DNA from: Sclerodactyla briareus
Taxonomy: Eukaryota > Echinodermata > Holothuroidea > Dendrochirotida > Sclerodactylidae
Length of the DNA: 64,000 bases
Assembly: GCA_026419785.1 (NCBI GenBank)
Contig: JAODTK010004776.1
Span: 62,001 to 126,000 of the forward strand
Direction: 5' to 3'
This document shows positions 22,891 through 34,554 of this stretch, one piece after another. The notes beneath the pieces are model-generated. The model was not told where the DNA came from. It saw only the letters and a list, made by a program, of their open reading frames with translations, and did not search any database. The position numbers and the translations under genes were made by a program. How positions within the stretch are numbered: the stretch's first letter is position 1; every line of letters starts with the position of its first letter.

Positions 22891-23640
22891 AAATTGGCCG
22901 TGAAATGAAAGCGACATTGTGGGTGATCACTCTTCAAAATCGCCTGCTCTAATGAGGGAAGAGTATTCACCTATAAAGTGGCCGCGAACGGAATTCCCCC
23001 CCAAAAAGGGGTCACAGCTGCGAAATCATAGGTTTATATCAGAACATTAGTCGCAATGTTTGCGTAACACCGGTGGTAATTATACTATTAGTTTAAGTTC
23101 TATATATATCAATAGTTGCCTAACCCAGAATAATTTAGAAAGCAAAACATGGAATGGCCTACATCCCGTTGTTAAGTTCTGGTGTTTCTGCGTCGATTTG
23201 CTACTCAATAGGGGGTTCACGAACAACAACAGACCATTTTTATGTAACAAGATTGGATGGAGCCTTCTGTTAAGATTAGCCATACTGACTACGGGCAAGC
23301 CAGTTGGGGGCCACTTCTTCGCTTGTGTAATTCACTTTTGTTTTACTTTTACTTTGTGATCATATTCTATTTAGAAGAGTTCATCGACTTTTGCATCCCC
23401 AGGTAATTGTACTTTAATAGTCTCTGGACAAAGTAATATCGGGCTTTCATGGGGAAGTAGTGACAACAGAATTTCAGCCTATGGGCCTAACATTGCCAGA
23501 TTGTAATTGTGTCAGGTGACTTCTAGTTTACCTCTGTCCTCACAAAAACAAAAACAAAAATCATTGTACTTATCATTAGGAATACGTTAATAGTTGGAAG
23601 GTTAGTATATATAGTAGACAAGTAGGCATCCTTTCTGCAT
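22891..23640. other. Unassigned non-coding stretch
   Basis: No gene or repeat is recognised. Small overlapping open frames exist on both strands near 23060-23360, but neither resembles a known protein. Confidence 0.4.
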
Positions 23641-23649
23641 AATGAACAA

Positions 23650-23741
23650 CAAACACAACACACACACACACACACACACACCACAACACACACACAAACA
23701 CACACACACCACACACACACACACAACACACACACACACAC
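23650..23741. repeat. CA microsatellite with following 50-bp duplicate, copy 1
   Basis: An interrupted (CA)n tract is followed at once by CCAATACGGTATAGC, a GCATATTTTTAGC segment and AACAAGTCAACT (23742-23794). The same CA tract and about 52 bp recur at 24080-24170. Confidence 0.85.
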
Positions 23742-23964
23742 CAATACGGTATAGCTTTTGTCGCATATTTTTAGCAGCTCAACAAGTCAACTGTCTGTCA
23801 GTCTGTTCGGATCACTTACCTAAAAGCAAGCATCCATCTCAAATTGTTATTCTTAGCCAGGTGTTATGACGGGGATCTGTGAGGAACTGAGTACAACCAG
23901 CGCTGATATAGCTACTGCCACATGCTCTCCGAGAATATCGGGCCTGGTTCCAATGGGCAGGGGT

Positions 23965-24045
23965 GATGTTGTAAAGCGCCTTGAGCAGCTGTTATTTGCA
24001 TTTGTGCGCTATTTAGGGCTACGACATTATCTTCTTATTATTACA
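23965..24045 (+). repeat. GTAAAGCGC-type 3' tail of an interspersed repeat
   Basis: GTAAAGCGCCTTGAGCAG, then TGCGCTATTTAGG, then an ATTATTATTA-type run. This motif order is common at the 3' ends of LINEs and SINEs in many aquatic animals. A cousin (AAGGCGCTATTAA followed by a TTA repeat) lies at 25988-26042. Confidence 0.55.
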
Positions 24046-24049
24046 CGTA

Positions 24050-24087
24050 CACACACACATAAACACACTCACTCAAACACGAGCTCG

Positions 24088-24118
<31 letters not shown>

Positions 24119-24170
24119 CAATACGGTATAGCTTTTGTCGCATATTTTTAGCAGCTCAACAAGTCAACTT
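24050..24170. repeat. CA microsatellite with following 50-bp duplicate, copy 2
   Basis: The (CA)n tract at 24050-24117 is followed by the same CCAATACGGTATAGC, GCATATTTTTAGC and AACAAGTCAACT segment as at 23742. The two copies are 375 bp apart and diverge right after AACAAGTCAACT. Confidence 0.85.
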
Positions 24171-24229
24171 GTTTCTCCGTCCGTCACGGTCGTAAGTTTT
24201 TCTATAGTGTAGGCGATGTTATGGTCGAA

Positions 24230-25155
24230 TCGGGGGGGGGGGGGGGCGGATGCTGTAGTGGCGAAGTACTTGCCGAAATATATTTGAATTTTCAAACATT
24301 GGTGGAGTTGGCAGTAAATGTTGGGTGATGTAAATGTTGCTAGTTTTTGGAAGTCAAATTTATATAATCATGAAACTTGGTCACATGAAGGAACCAATAC
24401 TGAAATGTTACGTCCGAGCTACCAGGTGTCTATAACGGTTAGGCTACTCAACATGTTAACATATACTCGGCGATGGTATTACAATACGTCACGGAATGGT
24501 GTTTTTTTAGAAACTATGGGTCAAACTATAAACACCATGTATTCGGAATAATCAACTCCGACTGGAATCAACTAGACGCAGTATCTTGTTAAATTCGCAA
24601 TCGAGACTGCTATATTCAGCAGTCCGATCTCGTCGGGAGGTCTGTCTGCACGTTAGCCAAGTTATTGACTTCCCCATACGCGAGGTCCTGGTAAAAAATC
24701 GAGGTCCGAATCGAAGGTCAGAAGAAAAATCGGTAAAAACTAAAGAGATCGAAACCAATTAAAAGTTGTGACAGCATGTACACCTGAAGTAGGTGTTATC
24801 GGTAATATTAAAGATAGAACACCATTCCTGAAGATATGGTGTCTTTCTACGGTCACGGTAGAGCAACTCCAAATATTCGGGCATTATGGAATCTGCCATT
24901 TTTTACCACCGCGCCAGGAAGTTCCAAAAATGTGAAACGAACAGTGTCTTGGAGAGGTAAATTTCAAACGAAGAAACCGCAACAGTAACCGAACAAGTGG
25001 CGACCGAGCAACCTGAGTAAAACAAGTTTTGTCTGAGGTTATGGCTTTGTACCGGAATTTATGTATTAAAAATCTACCCGGGAAGTTGGCGGAAAAGGGC
25101 GCGGGACAAACTGTCTACTGTTGTCTCGTCGGGTGGCCTGCCTGGTTCCGAACCA
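24230..25155. other. Unassigned non-coding stretch
   Basis: The stretch starts with a G tract (about 24231-24246). I recognise no gene. Confidence 0.4.
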
Positions 25156-25159
25156 TCTA

Positions 25160-25500
25160 CCCCAAATGATACATCCCACCACCCCACCTTATATCAAGTC
25201 ACCGTCACTTTCAAATTCACAGAATTTCCACGAGTTCGCCAGTCCCATTCCAATATTACTTCTCTCAACATGAAACTGAAGACGGTTGACTTTTTAATAA
25301 TGCGATTACTGTCACTTGTCTCTTCAGTTATTCTTCGTGACTGCTGTTGGTCACGTGTATTCAATATTCTATTCACATTCACACCCAGTTTATGGGATAT
25401 AACAGCATATCACAATGCTACGTATAGTCTTACGTATCGTGTCATTAGTATTGTATATTCTTTTATTCAATTATATTAAATGGTTAGCTTACGAAGCAGA
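25160..25500 (+). repeat. Dispersed repeat, copy 2
   Basis: This is the direct-orientation counterpart of 21390-21740. It ends in ATTAGTATTGTATATTCTTTTATTCAA, here split as GTCATTAGTATTG and TATATTCTTTTATTC. No coding potential is evident. Confidence 0.65.
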
Positions 25501-25987
25501 CGAAGACATATGGTGCAAAAGTTAAGTAGTGTATCGGTTTATTCGCTGACTCAAACTCATGAAACATCGTTGACATGTAGGCCTACATGTACATTTGTGT
25601 ACTCCACCAATCGTTAATGACAGGCCTACCATAGCTTTATTACCTTATTACCGGTAACAGTTTTTTTTTTTCCTATTTTTACCTTTTTTCACTGTGGTAT
25701 GATGAATAATGTATGACCATCTTATCAAATTACACCCTAACCCTATTAACGTACTGTCTCTGAGTAGAAACCCTGTTTTCTAGATGTAATCCCAAATTTT
25801 ATCCTTACCAAGGCCCAAACCTTACCACCCTCTCCTATTTAACCCCTCACCGGGATGGGATGGGAGAATAACTTCATTGGATCTTTTCAATACTACCAAC
25901 CAAAGTGGTGAGAACCTGTCATCATGAACTTCCTGGTAATAACACATAACCTCATACATAGGATATCTCTGTGTACAGATGTAAGGC

Positions 25988-26042
25988 GCTATTAATTCCA
26001 AAGTATTATTCTTATTATTATTATTATTATTATTATTATATT
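25988..26042 (+). repeat. GCGCTAT tail with TTA microsatellite
   Basis: AAGGCGCTATTAATTCCAAAG is followed by about nine copies of TTA/ATT. It looks like the 3' tail of an interspersed repeat of the type also seen at 23965-24045. The N-rich minus-strand frame over it is a repeat artefact. Confidence 0.65.
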
Positions 26043-28796
26043 TATTCACTCATGCCTCAATGAGTACCAGATGTTGTAAAAGCATACCTTGAAGGCAATC
26101 GTTCATGAACAGGCGGCAACGCTCAAGACGGACACTCAGTGCTGAAAGACTCAGTACGGAAAGACGCTTTTGGATATATCCATATCGACAAGAGCGAGAC
26201 ATTGTTATACTTTTTTTATTCCAGATATTCATTTTGCGAAGCAAATTGGATGTTATTTTGCTATAATATAAGCCTATGGCTAGCTTTATGAGCATGCTAA
26301 TCGACTAGCATTATTATGGTAGGCGAGCCACGGCTGTATTGTGGATTAGTGTCTATATTCGCCTCATTACATGAGCTATATACTGATGACTTTATCCGAA
26401 GGCCAAAAGCCTAACAATCACTTTAGTGAACAACGGAAGTTTTAGGTTTTGATCGATACAGCATCATTAGTCCCTTAAGACATACACACATTGCGATGTA
26501 TTGACAAACAGGTCTGGCTCAAAACATACACCTTTACATTTTCTGTATAACAGTTGGCCTTGTCCCTTACAATTATCCACTGAATTCGACCTTTTGTTGA
26601 CCAGGCGCAGACTGTAAACCTCTTAATCCGTTCGATTCAATTGGTATTCCGATTAATAGGCTTACCTCAATGTCTTGACTGTCTGATCTCCATGGCATGT
26701 ACCGGTACTTACAGACAATGCGTCTGACAAGCGAGAACTGAGAGACTTCTTGTGTGTCTGAGAATGACGAGGTGTGATCGATTTAGCGAAGGATGCCCTC
26801 TGCTGGAATCGATGAAATGCATGCCGCGTGCTCAAAGATCTTTTTGAATCTGCTGTACGCTAGTCGCATCGGGTTGCCGGATTATGATCAGGAGTACCTC
26901 CTTCAACTGTTCAATTTGTTAATTCTCCCCGGAGACTGGGTGTCATGTAGTTCGTTCTTATACAGGTTTAGTTTAAACCCAATTGGCCGTGCTGAATTTC
27001 CAAAAAATAGATGGGGGAAAACCGGATTCTATTTGCAAGTGTGTTGGAAATCAAGGTAGGAATCAGAAAACGGGTAACCTATAAATAAATAAAAAACCCA
27101 TAAGAGTGAGAAATAAAGCCATGTTCAGGCCTAGCCTATCTGTTTATTTCAAACCCTTGCTCTCGAATACCAGGAACAATCACGAAATGACGGTCCCACA
27201 GAAGCTCCGCTAAAATGATAGTTTGGGTGTTTGGAAATGAGACAGAGTACATGAACGGATCCAGTAATGTGATTGAGGGGCGCCCGTGAGGGCCGGAGCG
27301 GCCCGAACGCCCAACCTATAGGCCCGGAGCCGGGGGCCGTAGACCCGAACCCCGCAGGCTTTGTGATGAAAGTGCTCCGAACGCGTTTTCCTGCAAATTA
27401 GACGAATTATCGATGCACTAAACAAGAAATTTTTAGGCTGGCAGAAATGGGAGCCCTGCCGCCCCTGGAATCTCGCTCGAGTAGAATCTCTGGTCCTGGG
27501 GCGTATGTCAGATTTCTGTAGAAGAACGGGTTATATGTTGATACAGTCTACGACTGAATCTGTACCAATCCTAGTATTTCTTACTCAATTTCTCTGTGAA
27601 AATTGTTCTTTCTACAAGCAGAGTCATTGATTTCAGGGACGTGCAGCAAGTATTGCCGTTGTGATTCGATCCAATGTAGGCCTATTGGTTTCATGCAATG
27701 TGTTCCATGGAAAGTGGTGTGATTCCATGTTACAATTTGAAGTGCCTATAGCGATATTGCCTATACAATAACAATGCATAACGAAAAATAGCATAATATT
27801 GACAATTCATATTAATTTAAAAGGCTCGTGATAAGCTACTAAGTTGATGTACATGATGTAGGGCAATATGAAGCATCCCCTTGTTGCATTTTTAGCACGT
27901 GACAGTGATAGGAACAACTATAATTTGAAAGGATATGTAAAACGGAGGAAAATTCGAAACAACTCTCCTGAAACTCTGTTAACATGGCTAATCTGCTAAT
28001 ATAGACTGTTTGGAGAACTGTTGGAATATACTTTCTTGCGTTAATCGTATCCTTCGTAAATCGTGACGTGCTTACTGAAAACTGCACTTACTGAGTTTGC
28101 GGACAAAATTGCGTCGAACATCAAGCATCTGTACTCATTGTAACTGAAATTGGATGAAGACTGCACATGAAAATACTTTTCAGACCACCAAGAGTCAACA
28201 ACCCTGTAAATGTTTCCAGTCGGCTGGCATTTGTTCACTGAAGGTCTGTGTATGTCAATACGCAAATAATATTTTGCGAACTAGAACCTCGCCACATGCT
28301 GGGCTTGCATGAGCGAAGACTCCTACGCGCTCTATACAAGATCTAAGAATTGGACCAAATTTTTTTTGCTTCTATCGATCGGCAGTTGGTTCCGGGAAAT
28401 TTACATATCAGTGCAGTCGCGCAATTAACAACAAACATACACAGGGTCGACTTTCATTTATTTTTCCTGTTCATTGGAGGAAAAAAATTAGCGCGATCAA
28501 TCCAGCTGGTCCAAGGGGGGTGCATGAGCGCTGACATCAGTCGAGAATGGATTTTTGCATCCTATATAGAAAACAGAAGCAATCCGGTGGTGAGGAACTT
28601 CGTTAATGCAACGACTAACAGCTCTGTTCTACGATAAATTAACAGGCAACATTATCTTGAAAAACATGGGATTGTGTGGGCTGTGGCCCGCATAACGTTT
28701 CTGGTCCTTATTTCAAGGAGGAGGGAACTGAAATAGTAGAAAGCAATATCATCAGGGTAACACAAAACTGGGTAGAGGCTAGAGCGGAAGTTTGCG
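26043..28796. other. Unassigned non-coding stretch
   Basis: No gene or transposon domain is recognised. A GC-rich patch at 27275-27390 (runs of GGCCCGGAGCCGGGGGCC type) stands out from the AT-rich surroundings. Open frames at 26793-27059 and 28350-28637 are 88-95 codons and have no recognisable motifs. Confidence 0.4.
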
Positions 28797-30770
28797 TGAC
28801 GTCACGACGGAGAACCGTCTCAGTACAATCCTACATTGATTCCGGTATCTTGTGTAGGTGGCGTAGCGTGTGTATTGAACCTGTTCGGGAAGGGACTGTG
28901 AGACTCAAAATGGGAAAAGCAGATTGATATGGAACCCATGCAGAGGGTCACTAGAGGTCAGTGAGATGTGAAAACGGAATATTGAAATGGCAGGAACTCC
29001 TGATCGCAAAAGTCCTACATGGTTCTTTTTTTTTGTGACAATTACGAAGTGTTAGGGGTAATTTTCACTCCTAATAGTCTAATATCCAAGGTCATCAATG
29101 GTCAATTAGGGGTAGGTTTGTAAAATATTAGGCATTTGGCTATAACATGGAAACGGAATGCCTGCTGAGGTTGGGAGGTGCGGCTGCGATTGGCTATTTG
29201 ACGCGCATCTGTGTGACCTTTGTCTCAACTTGACCTTCGGCGACCTTAACCGGTATTATGCCGAATTTCCGTGGCCATTTTCAGTTTAATGTCCAGTTTT
29301 AATGCCCTAATGTTCGCGACAACTGAACCCCAAACCATTTGTGCGTAGTTCTCTGACGATATTCGCATATATTTTAGCGTGAGATTTTCGTCCTTGTTTC
29401 TCTGCAGCGTTCGTCAATAGGTCGTTGAATGACTCGACCTTTGGAGTATCAAATGCGTTTCATGAGCTTCGTCATTAACGCGCGCGACCGTAGGTCTACT
29501 CCGGGGGTTTGAGTGTTCTCGCACGCCGAGTGAAAACAAAGATTCGCTGAAGTATTTTACGAGCTGAGATTCATCTAACATTCGTGTCACGTTTTCTGTT
29601 TACGTAGACAACGCTACGTGTGACATACGCGCAACGTGTGAGAACTACGCACAAACTACGCAAGAGTCGACTGTCAGTGTTAGATAATTAAATAATTCGC
29701 CTTCAATCAAGGGACCTGATTGGCTGACAAGTCATGTGACACCAGTACATCATCTAACAGAGCCAACATTCCCAAGAGACTGATAGTTAGGCCACGCCCA
29801 CAGCTAGCACTGATTTTATATACAAAATTACGTCCTCCTTGACAACACAGCTGATTACTGATCACGTGACCCTTTTGCGTTCAAGTCGCCATGCAAAATT
29901 ATTATCACTAATAGTCGACAAAAAACGCACCCAGTGTTACTGCTAGCCTCCTTCTCTGGTGAAATAGTCAGAGGAAGCCTATATCCATGCCATTTTCAAA
30001 AATTACATCCTTCGTAAATGGTAAACGTTTGTGGGTACCGCGAAAACCGCCCGCAAGGGGATGACCCCTCAGCCCATGTACCTATGTGCGGTGCGCCAGG
30101 CGCTCCATCTTTCTGACGTTTGCAGTGTACTAAATAAATCATAAATCGCTTCTGTCTAATCGCATCAATCACTAAGGCATCCTAACAGCCAGATGCGTTT
30201 GAGATCAATCAACGCCGGATTTATCAAGGTGCAAAGAGGATATCCGCAATTGTTAATTTCTGATCAGGCAGGAGAATTAGGACTCGAAACCACACGCGGA
30301 AAACAAAAACTAGAGAGTTTGGCGGGTCTGAAACTCTGAGAGAATGGAACCACTGATGGAATTATTGAGTGATGCAATGGGCAGGGAGTTACTTTAACTG
30401 TTGCAAAAGGCAGTTCCTCGTATTTCGTGAATACAACGGCAACAACGCCTAAGCGCGAAACAGCAGTAACATACACTCAATCGTGGTCTTCTTGGAGACA
30501 TCCAATCGGATCGATTCCGTATTTTCGGGCAATGAATGATGATGAAAATACAGAAAATCGCAATTGAAACTAGACATGTGTAGGCGGGTAAACCGCCCAC
30601 GTGTATATCTCCGCTTTTGAGCAATCACTGGGAAGAAGTATCAAACACCCCATAACGACTCCCATTTTGGTCAGAAACCAAGATGAACTTCATCCACCAA
30701 GTTTTGTTGTCATCTATGGAAGTGAATAGGCACATGAATTATGCAAGACTCACGATGGCTTTGGAATGAC
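28797..30770. other. Unassigned stretch with repeat fragments
   Basis: It opens with a perfect TGACGTCA at 28797-28804. Around 28950-29230 are fragments reminiscent of the array families (GACCTTTGTCTCAACTTGACC, CATCTGTGTGACCTTTG). The latter phrase recurs at about 32030. No gene is recognised up to 30770. Confidence 0.4.
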
Positions 30771-30779
30771 TTCTAACTT

Positions 30780-31310
30780 TGTGAGGAATAATGTAGCTCC
30801 CATCCACCAAGTTCCTTCAAATCTGACAAAGTTAGGAAAATCGCATAAATTTCGCTAAATTGACCTCCGATGACCTTGAAATGACCTCCACATTTTTCGG
30901 GATCAACTCTAGTCCCTAACCACCAAGTTTCGTTCAAATCTGACAAAGTTAGGAAAATCGCATAATTCCGCAAATTTAACCTTAGATGACCTTGAAATGA
31001 CCTCCACATTTTTCGGGATCAACTCTAGTCCCTAACCACCAAGTTTCGTTCAAATCCGACTAAATTTCGCATAAATTATGCAAATTAGCGGCCCCCAGTA
31101 TTGCAGTGATGCCCACTTTCGAACTCATCCGAGATTTCACTAGGGCGGACAGTGTACCAAGTTTCAGCTCATTAGGATAAAGTGTTAAAAAGAGTTTTTG
31201 CGGTAAACGCCTAAGTTTTCCGGCGGCGGCCTGAGCCTCGGTGGGCGGGCGGCTACAAACCTAAAACCAAATTATCCCCGGACACTTCCAGTGTCGCGGG
31301 GATATATAAT
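30780..31310 (+). mobile_element. 116-bp tandem array plus terminal hairpin
   Basis: Three copies of CCACCAAGTT...CAAATC...GACAAAGTTAGG...CGCATAA...TGACCTTGAAATGACCTCC begin near 30800, 30915 and 31031. The last two are nearly identical at a period of 116 bp. The array is followed by a stretch ending in a strong hairpin at 31273-31303 (ATCCCCG-ACACT paired with AGTGT-CGGGGAT around a TCC loop). The layout parallels the array-plus-hairpin families elsewhere in the window. Whether it is a Helitron-type end is inference. Confidence 0.65.
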
Positions 31311-31627
31311 TATTGAGAGGAACACTGAGAAATTGTTTTGTTATAATGCAATAGGACATATGTAATTGCTTGAGAACATATATTCTAACAAAAACAATCA
31401 ACAAAAACCATGAGCTAACTACATATTACAACCTCATCACTTACTGATCAGTCGATGTAGTTGATGTCAAATTCAAACCAGACACGGGAAACCGGGAAAA
31501 CCTGATAAGGATTTCTCTCACAGATTAGCTAACTTATCAGCTTATAGTATGCCTAATGACTCGACTGCTCAATGATTTTTCTACTACTTGAAAGTAATCT
31601 ATGCAGTTGATTTTCTATGCGTGTGTG

Positions 31628-31659
31628 CAGGGAAATGCTTTTAGAGTAGCATTTCCCTG
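31628..31659. repeat. Perfect 12-bp hairpin with GT-rich flank
   Basis: CAGGGAAATGCT and AGCATTTCCCTG are exact inverted copies separated by 8 bases. A GT-rich stretch follows (31675-31690). Read on the minus strand, the order is CA-rich tract and then hairpin, the same as at 22.8 and 43.5 kb. This may be the 3' end of another such element in reverse orientation. Confidence 0.7.
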
Positions 31660-31689
31660 GTGGTGCTTGCGGGCGCGCGTGTGTGTATC

Positions 31690-33670
31690 TGTCTGTTCAC
31701 CCGTTGGCTCGTTTTCGAAAACCGTAAATGTCATCAATGTCATTTTTGCCTGTCCCGCCTGTAGGTGCGTCATATGGTGTAGAGGAACCCTGTCTTCTGG
31801 AGCTCGTCAATGTCACCAAAGGTCAATTATAGAGGCCAACAACTGAATTATGAAGAAACGCATACTCATGAAGACATTGTCACACATGGCTGATGTTTTA
31901 GGGAAGGTGTAAGTTGGGGGCTGGGGGTTCATTTCAAAACATATTGAAGGTCGGACAAGTCACTACACGGGCGAGAAACCTGAAAATCTAGCTTTTTCGC
32001 AATAACCTGATAACAGAATATATATAGTCGCATCTGTGTGACCTTTGACATCAATTCAATTTGGTGGCATTTCGGGCACGTTGTAGGTGGGGTCCCGACA
32101 AACATGGGTAAGAAGTTTGAGGTTACGGAATCACGAGTGCACTAGCCCTGTCTGGCCTGTGACGTTCACGGCAGAAGAACTAAGTGTTGCTACATTCTAA
32201 CTAGGCCTGAACGCTCAATGTGGGGCTGAGACGAAAACTAGATTCTTACATGACTTCCTCACTTCGTCGCATTCTTGTTCACCACTGGCAAAAACCACGT
32301 GGTTATCAGGATACTCAGGAAGACAGGGATGAATAGGGCCTCCCCGTAGGCGCATCTGTCCATTGGGGTCAGTCGGGACAGTTGGAACGACATTAAAAAT
32401 GGCTTGGCTCCTAGGGTGTCTCAGAGAGTCGGGGTGGAGATGGGGGGGGGGGGAGATACCAATTGCCTGCCAGCCTATAGTTGCTTTTCGGGGAGGGCCG
32501 GCTAATTGGAAGTAGCGGGTGTTTATGGCTATGGGTATTCCATTCATGTGCTTCCACACGTGAGTGCGTGAATGAGTGAGTGAGTGGGTGAGTGTGATTT
32601 AACAACATGAGTACAGTTCAACTGCCTTATGGTAGAAAGAATAAGTGTCCGTCACTTGTTCCCTTATTTAATTACCTCTCTCGAATACAAGTCATCAATG
32701 TACTCAGTCACCTCCCTGTCATCGGATTCCAGCTTTCATCCTGAGAGAGGCACTGGTGTTAGTCCATCTATACAGAGAAAAAAAGCTAATCTCGCACTAG
32801 GCAATTAAACAATGATTTACCTATAGTGACAGCGTTCAATAACCAGTTACATGGGAAGAGTACATTGATTATCAAAACTAAACCCTAAAAATACCATGGG
32901 ACCTCGGAATATGCATCATTATCGGAATTATCGACTTGACCGAATAGAATAGAACTATTAGAAATGAATTGTTCTTCCATATAGAAATGGTTAACGGCAT
33001 TCATCGTGAACGCCATCTTGAATATATGAATTCACACAATGGCAAATCGGCGATCGTTTTTACATTATCGGTTTTTTTTACATCATCAATTCAATATTTT
33101 TTCTTCATTACCCTCGAGCGTTTCAATATTATCGGTTGATTTTTGCATTATCAGTTCTGAGTGCTAACAGGCCCTACACATGTACGTTTATTGAGCATGG
33201 GATTACATGTGCTGATTGTTTGCTACATTATTGAATTAAACACTAACAGTTGTGTATATATCGAAGAAATTATAATATCATCACGTGCCATATTACAATC
33301 ACTTTCGTAACCAAACAAGAAGCAATCTTGCACAATCCATTTGTAGATTAAAGGATGCATGAACCATCGTTAACCTCGGTCATGCTGATTGTTTAGAATG
33401 GACCTACATCATCCTCTCTCTGTTTCACAGCCTGTTACTCCAAACCTGGCAGGACCAAAAGCGCATTGTAATGGTGTGTGGGGGCTTGGTTTTTTGGACA
33501 GAGAGAATATAGGCAGCGTGTGAAATTCATTGTTAGAATGTATGGGAGGAAACGGAAACTCAATTCAGGGAAAGGGTCTTTCGAATTGTGAGTCGTGTTT
33601 CTTTTCAGAATTTCATTTAGTTAGTTTCTAACCACATATAATTTGCAGCAAATTCGAACCAATTTCTTTT
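31690..33670. other. Unassigned non-coding stretch
   Basis: It holds a repeat phrase (CATCTGTGTGACCTTTG near 32030), a G tract (32440-32452) and a loose recurrence of ATTATCGG between 32920 and 33160. No gene is recognised. Confidence 0.4.
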
Positions 33671-33674
33671 TTCC

Positions 33675-33905
33675 TTATTCGAATAAGACCGTTTTCACGT
33701 GGTGTGTAAATGAATCATGATCATAAAGTTGTTTCATGACGACAATGAAGACGTGAAGTCGCGAACAGTACAGCAAGGAATCTTGACGCGATTTTGCGTC
33801 TTGGTGAAGGTCTAAATCGCTATTCTCTGGACGTACTACAATCGAAGAAACATCCGATAAGCAAGAAGTTACAAAGAAAATAGCAATGAAGATACTATAT
33901 GTCAT
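33675..33905 (-). CDS. Short open frame with signal-peptide-like start (doubtful)
   Basis: A 76-codon frame begins MTYSIFIAIFFVTSCLSDVSS, a hydrophobic run ending in small residues that looks like a secretion signal. A charged segment follows (RPENSDLDLHQDAKSRQ). The base at -3 of the ATG is G, which is acceptable. The rest resembles no family I know, and there is no visible promoter, polyA signal or homologous neighbour. It could be a first exon of a secreted protein or a chance frame, and chance is more likely. Confidence 0.2.
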   Translation of the reverse strand: MTYSIFIAIFFVTSCLSDVSSIVVRPENSDLDLHQDAKSRQDSLLYCSRLHVFIVVMKQLYDHDSFTHHVKTVLFE

Positions 33906-34554
33906 CTCGAATAACCAAAATGGAATAGGCTTTTGGATAGGCTTGCTGGAAACCAGAATTGCCGCTACATGATAGGGGGGCCTATTATCAACCTGTCAAA
34001 ATGCATTTAGAATGGCGGATGCCGCCCCAGTAATGCGCGTTTGATCCGTTATAAAGCTCTGGTCGTATCTATAGAACAATTCCGCAATCAGATTCGTCAG
34101 TCAGGATTTGGAAATATCACCTTTACGATTATCCACGGTATAACAGTCGTATAACCAAGTGGGGCAAGAAGATCCAACAGATCATAATTTTTATTTTCCT
34201 CTAAACGTGATCGGGATGATTAAAATTACGGAGGTGCAGAGGGCAAGCTGACCGACCGTAAAAAGGAGGTCTGTAATATACGACTATCTTACCGCATCTA
34301 CGTGTTCCATGGAGCAGTCGGGGTAGGATCAGGAAAATTGAAAACATTTGTTGTTATAGTTGATGCGAAGAAAGTCGCTGATCACCACAGCGTCCAACAG
34401 ATCTGTTGAACTCGGCCTACAGATTAGATTCACTCTGTGTATACACGAGGCTAGGTGTGGGATTTGGGGCGCACTGGTGATATTAAACATCGCTGTGATG
34501 TGTGGCTGTGAAAAATAACCGAATCAGGAGGAATATTGGTTTTCCTACTTCGGT

